Assembly (NCBI RefSeq): GCF_000237925.1
Contig: NC_031498.1
Coordinates: 4,386,229-4,450,228 of the forward strand
Direction of reading: 5' to 3'
Length of the DNA: 64,000 nucleotides
DNA from: Schistosoma mansoni
Taxonomy: Eukaryota > Platyhelminthes > Trematoda > Strigeidida > Schistosomatidae
A model generated the notes under the pieces. The model was not told the DNA's origin. It saw nothing but the letters and a program-made list of their open reading frames with translations, and did no database searches. Below are positions 47,344-59,199 of the stretch, in pieces (within the stretch, counting starts at the first letter, position 1; every line of letters begins with the position of its first letter). Made by a program: the position numbers and the translations under genes.

Positions 47344-48892
47344 GGCTAGCCTGCGGCTTTTACTATGCAGGTCGAAATGCACGCCTGACAGCATGTGAAC
47401 GACGCTCTCCTCGTGGCCGTGTCACCACACACGACCAACAATGATAGGTCGTGAGGTAGACGTTGGTCAGCGGATATGCGAACAGTCGGTATCTGACGGA
47501 CGTGTCCACAGTGACAATGACGTCGGAGCAATAACATGCATTCTGACACCCGTGAACAGCACACTGATCAATACGTCTGGCTCGTGTGTTCGCTAAACGC
47601 CTGCATTATTTGTGATGTTCAGACGGGTAAATTTGTGTGAAGTTGACTGGGATTGGTCGGTGTGCACGTGACTGGTCGATTCATGCGACCACATGTGTTC
47701 TCTGACTGGGTGCACAAGATTGTGTCCACCGGATTCGCTAGCACCATCGCATTTCACTGTGGTAGTTGATTGTCAGTGATGAATACACTGAATTTCATGT
47801 GAACAGCACAATATTTTCTGTCGGAAACCATGGGTTTGTTCTCGTGAAATCGAGAGGTGATATCACCATGTTGATGTAGTTGATGATGATGATGATGATG
47901 ATGATGATGCTGTAGGTGTCGGTGTTTTTGGGTGTTGGTGTTGTGGGTGGTGGTAGTTGTGTTGGTGAATTGTGTAAGTGAACGTATATCCACATTTCAG
48001 TGATGTGGATTAATTTAAGAGAGGAAATGTGTGGAGGAGTTGGGATGTGCTGTGGAAGAGGCATTGAGAACACACGAAATGAGACTCGGTCGATTGGCCA
48101 TCACACATTGTATGTCTTCACTACCGAGTGCTTTGCTTGTACAGTTCCCACTCACGATAAGTGGTTGACACTTCCCATCAGTGAAATGACAGGTGTTGGG
48201 TACAAATTCAATCTTGTCATGTCGATCGTATTCAAACGTGCAAAGAGATTGTGCTAGGCTCTCATGGGTGGATAATATTGCTTGCGTTCACTCAGCATCA
48301 CGTGATGATGACAAACTATGATTGGTGGGTTGTAAGTGGATAGTTGTCGGGCACCGAATTCATGAAGGACCAGTGTGAGTAAATATGTTGGAGTGTAGAT
48401 TGAGACAGCGAGTTGTGCAAGTGCTTCTCGTGATGGAGACAAGTGATCGGGTGGTGTGGATGAGCTATTCAAATTGTCTGATTGTTGCCTGTTAGAGATC
48501 GTCAGTTGGAGACAGTAGCCAAGTGGAATGGAGAGAAATGTTGAGTGCAGAATAGTCTGGTATGTTTTTCCAATGCGGATAGAAGGCGTCGTCTTCGTAG
48601 TCGTGGTCATGGCCACGGTCATGATCAAGTTCATGTTAATCGGATTGTAGTGGATGGAGTATACGATTTGGAGGGGAGTGTGTGAGATGTTTGTGATTGG
48701 CTTGATCGTTTGGTCGAGTGATGAGTGATCGATGGTTAGTTCGTTAGTGTGTGAGTTAGTTATTGAGTAAGTTAGCTAGTGAGTGAGTGAGTGATTGAGT
48801 TGGTGAGTTGGTGAGTTATTTATTTAGTTTGTGGATTTGTGAATAAATGGTGGTGTGGTGAGTGTGGGATGTTGTTGAGTGGTCGGGTGGTC

Positions 48893-48965
48893 GGTCCAGT
48901 GGTGTAGTGGTCATCACGTTCGCCTCACACGCGAAAGGTCCCCGGTTCGAACCCGGGCTGGACCA
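48893..48965 (+). tRNA. tRNA-Val (CAC), array 2 copy 3
   Basis: Identical tRNA with intact internal promoter boxes and downstream T-run. Confidence 0.97.
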
Positions 48966-50504
48966 GGCTAGCCTGCGGCTTTTACTATGCAGGTCGAAAT
49001 GCACGCCTGACAGCATGTGAACGACGCTCTCCTCGTGGCCGTGTCACCACACACGACCAACAATGATAGGTCGTGAGGTAGACGTTGGTCAGCGGATATG
49101 CGAACAGTCGGTATCTGACGGACGTGTCCACAGTGACAATGACGTCGGAGCAATAACATGCATTCTGACACCCGTGAACAGCACACTGATCAATACGTCT
49201 GGCTCGTGTGTTCGCTAAACGCCTGCATTATTTGTGATGTTCAGACGGGTAAATTTGTGTGAAGTTGACTGGGATTGGTCGGTGTGCACGTGACTGGTCG
49301 ATTCATGCGACCACATGTGTTCTCTGACTGGGTGCACAAGATTGTGTCCACCGGATTCGCTAGCACCATCGCATTTCACTGTGGTAGTTGATTGTCAGTG
49401 ATGAATACACTGAATTTCATGTGAACAGCACAATATTTTCTGTCGGAAACCATGGGTTTGTTCTCGTGAAATCGAGAGGTGATATCACCATGTTGATGTA
49501 GTTGATGATGATGATGATGATGATGCTGTAGGTGTCGGTGTTTTTGGGTGTTGGTGTTGTGGGTGGTGGTAGTTGTGTTGGTGAATTGTGTAAGTGAACG
49601 TATATCCACATTTCAGTGATGTGGATTAATTTAAGAGAGGAAATGTGTGGAGGAGTTGGGATGTGCTGTGGAAGAGGCATTGAGAACACACGAAATGAGA
49701 CTCGGTCGATTGGCCATCACACATTGTATGTCTTCACTACCGAGTGCTTTGCTTGTACAGTTCCCACTCACGATAAGTGGTTGACACTTCCCATCAGTGA
49801 AATGACAGGTGTTGGGTACAAATTCAATCTTGTCATGTCGATCGTATTCAAACGTGCAAAGAGATTGTGCTAGGCTCTCATGGGTGGATAATATTGCTTG
49901 CGTTCACTCAGCATCACGTGATGATGACAAACTATGATTGGTGGGTTGTAAGTGGATAGTTGTCGGGCACCGAATTCATGAAGGACCAGTGTGAGTAAAT
50001 ATGTTGGAGTGTAGATTGAGACAGCGAGTTGTGCAAGTGCTTCTCGTGATGGAGACAAGTGATCGGGTGGTGTGGATGAGCTATTCAAATTGTCTGATTG
50101 TTGCCTGTTAGAGATCGTCAGTTGGAGACAGTAGCCAAGTGGAATGGAGAGAAATGTTGAGTGCAGAATAGTCTGGTATGTTTTTCCAATGCGGATAGAA
50201 GGCGTCGTCTTCGTAGTCGTGGTCATGGCCACGGTCATGATCAAGTTCATGTTAATCGGATTGTAGTGGATGGAGTATACGATTTGGAGGGGAGTGTGTG
50301 AGATGTTTGTGATTGGCTTGATCGTTTGGTCGAGTGATGAGTGATCGATGGTTAGTTCGTTAGTGTGTGAGTTAGTTATTGAGTAAGTTAGCTAGTGAGT
50401 GAGTGATTGAGTTGGTGAGTTGGTGAGTTATTTATTTAGTTTGTGGATTTGTGAATAAATGGTGGTGTGGTGAGTGTGGGATGTTGTTGAGTGGTCGGGT
50501 GGTC

Positions 50505-50577
50505 GGTCCAGTGGTGTAGTGGTCATCACGTTCGCCTCACACGCGAAAGGTCCTCGGTTCGAACCCGGGCTGGACCA
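50505..50577 (+). tRNA. tRNA-Val (CAC), array 2 copy 4, one T-stem change
   Basis: A single C-to-T change at 50554 (tRNA position 50) turns a C-G pair of the T stem into U-G, which is tolerated structurally, and lies just outside the B-box core. This is the only substitution among the ten intact tRNA copies. Its upstream GAGT tract is 4 bp shorter. Confidence 0.95.
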
Positions 50578-52120
50578 GGCTAGCCTGCGGCTTTTACTAT
50601 GCAGGTCGAAATGCACGCCTGACAGCATGTGAACGACGCTCTCCTCGTGGCCGTGTCACCACACACGACCAACAATGATAGGTCGTGAGGTAGACGTTGG
50701 TCAGCGGATATGCGAACAGTCGGTATCTGACGGACGTGTCCACAGTGACAATGACGTCGGAGCAATAACATGCATTCTGACACCCGTGAACAGCACACTG
50801 ATCAATACGTCTGGCTCGTGTGTTCGCTAAACGCCTGCATTATTTGTGATGTTCAGACGGGTAAATTTGTGTGAAGTTGACTGGGATTGGTCGGTGTGCA
50901 CGTGACTGGTCGATTCATGCGACCACATGTGTTCTCTGACTGGGTGCACAAGATTGTGTCCACCGGATTCGCTAGCACCATCGCATTTCACTGTGGTAGT
51001 TGATTGTCAGTGATGAATACACTGAATTTCATGTGAACAGCACAATATTTTCTGTCGGAAACCATGGGTTTGTTCTCGTGAAATCGAGAGGTGATATCAC
51101 CATGTTGATGTAGTTGATGATGATGATGATGATGATGCTGTAGGTGTCGGTGTTTTTGGGTGTTGGTGTTGTGGGTGGTGGTAGTTGTGTTGGTGAATTG
51201 TGTAAGTGAACGTATATCCACATTTCAGTGATGTGGATTAATTTAAGAGAGGAAATGTGTGGAGGAGTTGGGATGTGCTGTGGAAGAGGCATTGAGAACA
51301 CACGAAATGAGACTCGGTCGATTGGCCATCACACATTGTATGTCTTCACTACCGAGTGCTTTGCTTGTACAGTTCCCACTCACGATAAGTGGTTGACACT
51401 TCCCATCAGTGAAATGACAGGTGTTGGGTACAAATTCAATCTTGTCATGTCGATCGTATTCAAACGTGCAAAGAGATTGTGCTAGGCTCTCATGGGTGGA
51501 TAATATTGCTTGCGTTCACTCAGCATCACGTGATGATGACAAACTATGATTGGTGGGTTGTAAGTGGATAGTTGTCGGGCACCGAATTCATGAAGGACCA
51601 GTGTGAGTAAATATGTTGGAGTGTAGATTGAGACAGCGAGTTGTGCAAGTGCTTCTCGTGATGGAGACAAGTGATCGGGTGGTGTGGATGAGCTATTCAA
51701 ATTGTCTGATTGTTGCCTGTTAGAGATCGTCAGTTGGAGACAGTAGCCAAGTGGAATGGAGAGAAATGTTGAGTGCAGAATAGTCTGGTATGTTTTTCCA
51801 ATGCGGATAGAAGGCGTCGTCTTCGTAGTCGTGGTCATGGCCACGGTCATGATCAAGTTCATGTTAATCGGATTGTAGTGGATGGAGTATACGATTTGGA
51901 GGGGAGTGTGTGAGATGTTTGTGATTGGCTTGATCGTTTGGTCGAGTGATGAGTGATCGATGGTTAGTTCGTTAGTGTGTGAGTTAGTTATTGAGTAAGT
52001 TAGCTAGTGAGTGAGTGAGTGATTGAGTTGGTGAGTTGGTGAGTTATTTATTTAGTTTGTGGATTTGTGAATAAATGGTGGTGTGGTGAGTGTGGGATGT
52101 TGTTGAGTGGTCGGGTGGTC

Positions 52121-52193
52121 GGTCCAGTGGTGTAGTGGTCATCACGTTCGCCTCACACGCGAAAGGTCCCCGGTTCGAACCCGGGCTGGACCA
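52121..52193 (+). tRNA. tRNA-Val (CAC), array 2 copy 5
   Basis: Identical tRNA. About 40 nt downstream it shares the CACCCC variant with the unit of the tRNA at 13304 in array 1. Confidence 0.97.
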
Positions 52194-53736
52194 GGCTAGC
52201 CTGCGGCTTTTACTATGCAGGTCGAAATGCACCCCTGACAGCATGTGAACGACGCTCTCCTCGTGGCCGTGTCACCACACACGACCAACAATGATAGGTC
52301 GTGAGGTAGACGTTGGTCAGCGGATATGCGAACAGTCGGTATCTGACGGACGTGTCCACAGTGACAATGACGTCGGAGCAATAACATGCATTCTGACACC
52401 CGTGAACAGCACACTGATCAATACGTCTGGCTCGTGTGTTCGCTAAACGCCTGCATTATTTGTGATGTTCAGACGGGTAAATTTGTGTGAAGTTGACTGG
52501 GATTGGTCGGTGTGCACGTGACTGGTCGATTCATGCGACCACATGTGTTCTCTGACTGGGTGCACAAGATTGTGTCCACCGGATTCGCTAGCACCATCGC
52601 ATTTCACTGTGGTAGTTGATTGTCAGTGATGAATACACTGAATTTCATGTGAACAGCACAATATTTTCTGTCGGAAACCATGGGTTTGTTCTCGTGAAAT
52701 CGAGAGGTGATATCACCATGTTGATGTAGTTGATGATGATGATGATGATGATGCTGTAGGTGTCGGTGTTTTTGGGTGTTGGTGTTGTGGGTGGTGGTAG
52801 TTGTGTTGGTGAATTGTGTAAGTGAACGTATATCCACATTTCAGTGATGTGGATTAATTTAAGAGAGGAAATGTGTGGAGGAGTTGGGATGTGCTGTGGA
52901 AGAGGCATTGAGAACACACGAAATGAGACTCGGTCGATTGGCCATCACACATTGTATGTCTTCACTACCGAGTGCTTTGCTTGTACAGTTCCCACTCACG
53001 ATAAGTGGTTGACACTTCCCATCAGTGAAATGACAGGTGTTGGGTACAAATTCAATCTTGTCATGTCGATCGTATTCAAACGTGCAAAGAGATTGTGCTA
53101 GGCTCTCATGGGTGGATAATATTGCTTGCGTTCACTCAGCATCACGTGATGATGACAAACTATGATTGGTGGGTTGTAAGTGGATAGTTGTCGGGCACCG
53201 AATTCATGAAGGACCAGTGTGAGTAAATATGTTGGAGTGTAGATTGAGACAGCGAGTTGTGCAAGTGCTTCTCGTGATGGAGACAAGTGATCGGGTGGTG
53301 TGGATGAGCTATTCAAATTGTCTGATTGTTGCCTGTTAGAGATCGTCAGTTGGAGACAGTAGCCAAGTGGAATGGAGAGAAATGTTGAGTGCAGAATAGT
53401 CTGGTATGTTTTTCCAATGCGGATAGAAGGCGTCGTCTTCGTAGTCGTGGTCATGGCCACGGTCATGATCAAGTTCATGTTAATCGTATTGTAGTGGATG
53501 GAGTATACGATTTGGAGGGGAGTGTGTGAGATGTTTGTGATTGGCTTGATCGTTTGGTCGAGTGATGAGTGATCGATGGTTAGTTCGTTAGTGTGTGAGT
53601 TAGTTATTGAGTAAGTTAGCTAGTGAGTGAGTGAGTGATTGAGTTGGTGAGTTGGTGAGTTATTTATTTAGTTTGTGGATTTGTGAATAAATGGTGGTGT
53701 GGTGAGTGTGGGATGTTGTTGAGTGGTCGGGTGGTC

Positions 53737-53809
53737 GGTCCAGTGGTGTAGTGGTCATCACGTTCGCCTCACACGCGAAAGGTCCCCGGTTCGAACCCGG
53801 GCTGGACCA
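53737..53809 (+). tRNA. tRNA-Val (CAC), array 2 copy 6
   Basis: Identical tRNA in the last, incomplete unit; that unit has the shortest GAT run of the window. Confidence 0.97.
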
Positions 53810-54818
53810 GGCTAGCCTGCGGCTTTTACTATGCAGGTCGAAATGCACGCCTGACAGCATGTGAACGACGCTCTCCTCGTGGCCGTGTCACCACACACGA
53901 CCAACAATGATAGGTCGTGAGGTAGACGTTGGTCAGCGGATATGCGAACAGTCGGTATCTGACGGACGTGTCCACAGTGACAATGACGTCGGAGCAATAA
54001 CATGCATTCTGACACCCGTGAACAGCACACTGATCAATACGTCTGGCTCGTGTGTTCGCTAAACGCCTGCATTATTTGTGATGTTCAGACGGGTAAATTT
54101 GTGTGAAGTTGACTGGGATTGGTCGGTGTGCACGTGACTGGTCGATTCATGCGACCACATGTGTTCTCTGACTGGGTGCACAAGATTGTGTCCACCGGAT
54201 TCGCTAGCACCATCGCATTTCACTGTGGTAGTTGATTGTCAGTGATGAATACACTGAATTTCATGTGAACAGCACAATATTTTCTGTCGGAAACCATGGG
54301 TTTGTTCTCGTGAAATCGAGAGGTGATATCACCATGTTGATGTAGTTGATGATGATGATGATGATGCTGTAGGTGTCGGTGTTTTTGGGTGTTGGTGTTG
54401 TGGGTGGTGGTAGTTGTGTTGGTGAATTGTGTAAGTGAACGTATATCCACATTTCAGTGATGTGGATTAATTTAAGAGAGGAAATGTGTGGAGGAGTTGG
54501 GATGTGCTGTGGAAGAGGCATTGAGAACACACGAAATGAGACTCGGTCGATTGGCCATCACACATTGTATGTCTTCACTACCGAGTGCTTTGCTTGTACA
54601 GTTCCCACTCACGATAAGTGGTTGACACTTCCCATCAGTGAAATGACAGGTGTTGGGTACAAATTCAATCTTGTCATGTCGATCGTATTCAAACGTGCAA
54701 AGAGATTGTGCTAGGCTCTCATGGGTGGATAATATTGCTTGCGTTCACTCAGCATCACGTGATGATGACAAACTATGATTGGTGGGTTGTAAGTGGATAG
54801 TTGTCGGGCACCGAATTC

Positions 54819-55260
54819 TTGGTTTACCATTGCCAGTTTTCTGCGTAATGTTTTGTTTTTTGTTATTTTTTATTTTCCTGTCACTGTAATCCTGATTTTT
54901 TTTCTGTAATTTTTGTTTTCTTCTTTCCCCCTTATTTTCCTGTTTTGTTTTTTCTTCGGTTTTTATAATTTTTTTTTATGGTTGCCTTTTTCCTATTATT
55001 TTTTTTTTGGTATTATAAGCTCCTTATAATTTCGTCTTTATCTTTGTTTCTTTGTTTTCCTCTGTTTCTTTTCGCTTGACTGTTTCCACATTTTCGTTTT
55101 TTAATATTTTGTTTACATGTTATTTGATGTTGCTCATTAGCGTCGAAAATTCTTTTCTGTTCTGCAATGTTGGAACTGTACACCTTGATGGAGGATTTGA
55201 GTACGGCCTTATGTCATTTTTTTGACCCTACGAATCAATCAATGAGTGATAGTTAATCTT
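54819..55260 (+). other. T-rich tract after array 2
   Basis: Long runs of T with interspersed C on the plus strand for about 280 bp (including a 9-T and a 10-T run), then mixed sequence. No ORF. It could be the remnant of a 3' UTR or a retroelement tail; origin unknown. Confidence 0.5.
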
Positions 55261-55312
55261 AATTCTAAGGCAATTATATCTTTAAAATGGTGTGTTGAGA
55301 ATATATATATAT

Positions 55313-55562
55313 AGACGTTAACACCGTTGGATACAGGCTTAGTGGTCTAGGGGTTAAGTGTTCACGGCGATACCTAAGGTCCTGGTTTTGAGTCACGGAA
55401 GTACGGTCGTGGATGGGTACTGCTGACGCGTCCCATACGAGTACGAAACAGCCATCCAATGCTTCTAGGTTTTCAATGGTGGTGTATCTTCTTTAATCAA
55501 CTCATGAATTCAACTATTAAATTCTACAATCTCTACAAACCTCACATTCTGATAACAATAGA
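55313..55562 (+). mobile_element. Hammerhead SINE, copy 3
   Basis: tRNA-like head (AGTGGTCTAGGGGTTAAGT; CCTGGTTTTGAGTC), ribozyme region decayed (CTGACGC instead of CTGANGA), family tail and terminal ATCTCTACAAACC. Confidence 0.85.
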
Positions 55563-58030
55563 TATTTTGAAATTGCATAATAGGTATAAATTTATTGGAA
55601 GAAGAAAATGATAACCCCTCATCAGTAAGCTCTTCATATCTCATGATATACTGCTAATTATATGAGTAAATAACTAGAAACTAAACAGCTCTATCATGTA
55701 GATATTGTGTTTCAGTCGATTCATGAGATGCCAAAATGGTTCCCAAGTTTAAAGCAAATATGAACAAGTTACCCACTTATCAAGTAAACTAATCTTCACA
55801 AACAGTGCTGTTCACTTAGTGATAGTGTGATCAAACAGTTAATTCGTAGTGATAATTATAGAAGTTTAAAATACCACAGAAAATATTCATGGATCCACCG
55901 TAGAAAATTAGCTAACTACTAACAAGTAGTCATCTTCATATTTATTTAATCTTAATCATGGGAGAGATATTTTACTAAATTTTTGTTATCTTCTCTAAAC
56001 ACATTACAATTGCTTACAATCATCTTTCAGCAAGTAAATAAAGAATAAATTATCTGCGTAAATCAATCTTGATTTATAGATGTTTACACGTCTGCATGGC
56101 TGAGAATTTTATGAAAAGTGGAGAGTAACAAGTCGTAGACCATCTGGCAATATTATTCAGAATTTAGTGCCTGGATATGACAAAAACTAACTTGAGAAAA
56201 ACCTGATAAGAAACCATCAGGAAAATAATAAAACTTTCAGTTAGATCTATCAGTATAGCTCACATATAAAGCATTATATTGCGTACTCCGCTTTAAACCA
56301 TATTTTTTGCTTGAGGCCTGGTTTCTCAAACTGAAATATATCGGGTAGGGTTCAAACCTGAAACTATTGGTGAGTGTTTTAACCATTCATACTTTAACAG
56401 ACTTCAAAAAGCTTGAGACTAGAAGTGATGCTAAAATAAATTTGTCCTAACATTATTTGTATTCATTGACCCAACAACGATTTTATAATGAATGATATAA
56501 AAATTCAACAGTTGTCCTAAACCAATGTAATCAATCAGCAACATTTGGCCTGATCTTGTACAAATATTATTTTCTATTTTATGGTGTGATGTGGTCTGTC
56601 TATCTGGTATATAAAGAGAGTATGCTTGAAATAAACGATTCGCATAACAGAAGCTGTCATTGGTGTTCTGGACTCAAGTGGAAGGGCTAGGCGTACAAAG
56701 GACCAATAAGGACGCTAGATTACTCATACTGATCGAACGTCATTGATTTTTCAGAGTGTTAAGGTCGGAGAAGTCGTATTCCCATTGGTGGATAATTCAC
56801 GTGAATTAAAGCCGGACATAAAAATCAATAACGAATTAGGATACATCCTTTGTTTGTTTTGTAAAGACATAATAGTAACCCTGCGTCTTCCAGCCATGAA
56901 TGTTGGTAAAACCATATGGAAAGCCTATTGACTTATCTGAATAATGTTTATTCAGTTAAGCGGCACAAATAGCGGTGCGTAGTAGATATTTTCAGTGGGA
57001 AGACACTTATCATCAAACTTTAAGGGAGTGTTTGTTGGTTTCTCCTTTGCAAGTATGAGCTAAATATATGCCAGAAATACATAAGTCTAGGATCTATGCA
57101 CTAAACATATGTATAGATGCGCCTGTGTATCTATTCGGAGAAAATAATTTTAATTATGTTGCTTCTGTGAATAGAGTGGATTAGACTTAAGTTTACGGAT
57201 TCATTCACGTTAGGTCGTGGGACAGTTCGAACTATTACGTAAGCACCTCGGGAAGGTGCAAGTCGGATTTTGTATGGGAAACCTTACTATTGAGATATTC
57301 AAGCTGAAACTTGTCTGTTATAGAGTTCTGTCCTTTTATATTTCCTTAATCGATTTACGAGATATAGTCCACTTATACGAGTACCCAAAACTCCTATTAG
57401 ACAGATGATCTTCAATTTGACTGACCACAAGTAACTCTGATCAACAAATAAGAGTGTCGTTATTACACCTGTTGGTCCACAGTGCATTTCCCCTCTATCC
57501 CAATAACCAATCAGAAGTCAAATACAGTATAAGCCGATAAATCCAAATATTCTAATTTAAACATTTATAGGGTTGTATAAATTAAATATGAGGTTGCAAC
57601 ACACATATAAGAATAGTAAATATTTTTTTCTTATATCTGTTGGTGATGTTAGATCCCCAGAACTCACTTGGTAAATGCCTTATTTTGCTAATTTCATTTA
57701 AAAAAAATGAATTTCTTGTTTTCACGTCAAAAGCGTTCGTTTTCACCTTCATATCATATTTCCCATTCGGGAGGATCTTAACTGGTATTGGTTCGTTGTA
57801 TCTTTTAGTATGCTATTTTGTAACGCTTTCCAGGGACAATTTTGTGCTGTATATATAAGTTTGATTGGTACCTGTTATGATTGCTTATGATTTTGGCTGC
57901 TTGCGGAATATATTTTCCCCACTTCGAAATTGAACTTCTCACTCTAGTTAGCGGAACTGGGAGGCGTCAAAACAGCTATCTTATTGGTCTTTGGTCACAG
58001 AGTCTTTGTTCTTTCTTAGATTAGGGAACC
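55563..58030. other. AT-rich DNA; one LTR-like segment
   Basis: Around 56545-56720 there is a TATA-like TATATAAAGAG, AATAAA 16 bp later, and TTGGTGTTCTGGACTC. The same series recurs, diverged, at 60930-61060, which suggests an LTR end with primer-binding site. No other feature; the 60-70-residue ORFs have no recognisable domain. Confidence 0.35.
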
Positions 58031-58044
58031 CGTGATCGCTTAAA

Positions 58045-58380
58045 ACATGACAATATCCCAATAAGTAGAGGAATCGTATTTTTGACGTTTCGCGACTCCA
58101 TGTAAGCTGCTTCTTCAGAGTAAACAAATAACCGAAACTCTATTGTATTAAATATATTATTCATTATTTCCTTTGTACTGTTTAAACTTATGTTAATCCA
58201 ATATGGTTTGTTTACTTACTCTGAGGAAGTGGCTTACATTAAGTCAGGAAACGCCAGAAATATAATTTATCTACTGATTGGGATAATAACATTATTTATT
58301 CATTTATTTATTATAAACTCTCTACCCAATGCTCAATTTATTTGAAACTATCAAGTCTAACCTTAGCAATGATACCGATA
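58045..58380. mobile_element. Two inverted Penelope-type terminal fragments
   Basis: 58080-58125 on the minus strand and 58208-58255 on the plus strand each carry a hammerhead-like CTGARGA...GAAAC motif with the same neighbouring sequence, facing opposite directions. 58300-58380 (minus) matches the flank of the copy at 19608 (TTGAGCATTGGGTAGA). The plus copy has GGAAAC where CGAAAC is expected, so stem II is broken. Confidence 0.5.
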
Positions 58381-58704
58381 AACGAAGTTAAAGGTAACCC
58401 AAAACTGGGCAATAAATTAACAATGGTTGGAAATGATAAAAAGTATAGCGACAATTCGTAAATTCAGTTAAAGATTATAAATAGCTCAATGTAAAAATAT
58501 CATAAACCAATTAATTAATCCTTAATAATAATTTTGAAAGTTCCAACTTCCCTAATATATTTACTCAGCTCTAAAATAATCATGTTGTAAGATTGAGATT
58601 TTCGCACAGATTGAATGCTGAAAAAAAACACTTGTAAAATAAGCGCTAGATAAGCATGGTATTAGTTACACCTTAGTGACCAAACAGAGTAACAATTTGT
58701 TTTT

Positions 58705-59020
58705 ATACGAAGGGGCTTTTGTGGAGATTTCAGTAATTTTTATAGTTGAAATCATGAGTCACTTGAAGCTAGATCGCCATGTAAAACCTAGAAACACTGG
58801 ATGACCGTTTCGTCCTGTTGTGGGACTCCTCAGCAGTGCGTATCCATGATCCCGCCTCGTGAGATTCCAACCGAGTACCTATCAGTCTCGCCCATGAGCG
58901 CTTAACCACTAGACCACTGATCTGACCGGCATCCAACGGTGTTAATGTCTAACTTCAACCGATCCACGAAGCTGAGCAACCGTTCACCATTGTCTTCAGT
59001 GAGTTGATATCTCACAACAG
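58705..59020 (-). mobile_element. Hammerhead SINE, copy 4
   Basis: Near-complete on the minus strand: leader, tRNA-like head (AGTGGTCTAGTGGTTAAGC; CGGTTGGAATCTC), ribozyme, tail and terminal CACAAAAGCCCC. It lies head to head with a plus-strand copy starting at about 59022. Confidence 0.88.
58794..58839 (-). ncRNA. Hammerhead ribozyme of SINE copy 4
   Basis: On the minus strand: stem I GCACTG/CAGTGT, core CTGAGGA, stem II GTCC/GGAC with a 7-nt loop, then GAAAC, a minimal stem III and cleavage triplet ATC instead of the usual GTC. Position 7 of the core is unconstrained, so CTGAGGA satisfies CUGANGA. The best-preserved catalytic core in the window, but the stem III base change probably lowers activity. 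Confidence 0.7.
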
Positions 59021-59021
59021 C

Positions 59022-59190
59022 GCTCACGCACGAGACTGATAGGTCATGGGTTCGAATCTCGCGAGGTCGGATCGTGGATGCGCACTGCTGAGGAGTCCCG
59101 CAATAGGACGAGACGGCCGTCCAGTGCTTCCAGGTTTTTCATGGTGATCTAGCTTCAAATGACCCATGATTTCAGTTATTTTTATACCTT
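59022..59190 (+). mobile_element. Hammerhead SINE, copy 5, 5'-truncated
   Basis: Begins inside the tRNA-like head (before GAGACTGATAGG; B box GGGTTCGAATCTC intact), then ribozyme and tail (CATGGTGATCTAGCTTC). The A box is missing, so it would not be transcribed from its own promoter. Confidence 0.85.
59082..59127 (+). ncRNA. Hammerhead ribozyme of SINE copy 5, core mutated
   Basis: Stem I GCACTG/CAGTGC is perfect, core CTGAGGA, stem II GTCC/GGAC, minimal stem III AC-GGCC-GT and cleavage triplet GTC (59119-59121). However, the second box reads GAGA instead of GAAA (G at 59112), which changes an invariant catalytic-core adenine, so it is predicted inactive. Confidence 0.7.
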
Positions 59191-59199
59191 AAATATGTT

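Larger units (their letters stand above)
44047..54818 (+). repeat. Tandem array 2, 1.61-1.62-kb tRNA-Val units
   Basis: Six complete unit intervals plus part of a seventh have the same sequence and orientation as array 1; tRNA starts are 1622, 1616, 1622, 1612, 1616 and 1616 bp apart. Length differences come from the GAT run and, in one unit, loss of one GAGT repeat (about 50400). Private substitutions are few (46437 and 46729 in one unit, 50554 in another, 53486). The array ends sharply after ACCGAATTC at 54818. The flanks are assembled without gaps. Confidence 0.97.

Noticed and set aside
9427-53478. A 126-residue minus-strand ORF and several 66-92-residue ORFs conserved in every array unit
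   Set aside because: They are identical because the units are identical; the frames overlap the tRNA flank or the GAT repeat (poly-His, poly-Ile), have no domains, and show no pattern of synonymous change.
56330-56400. B-box-like GGGTTCAAACC as a tRNA
   Set aside because: No A box at the right distance and no cloverleaf on either strand.
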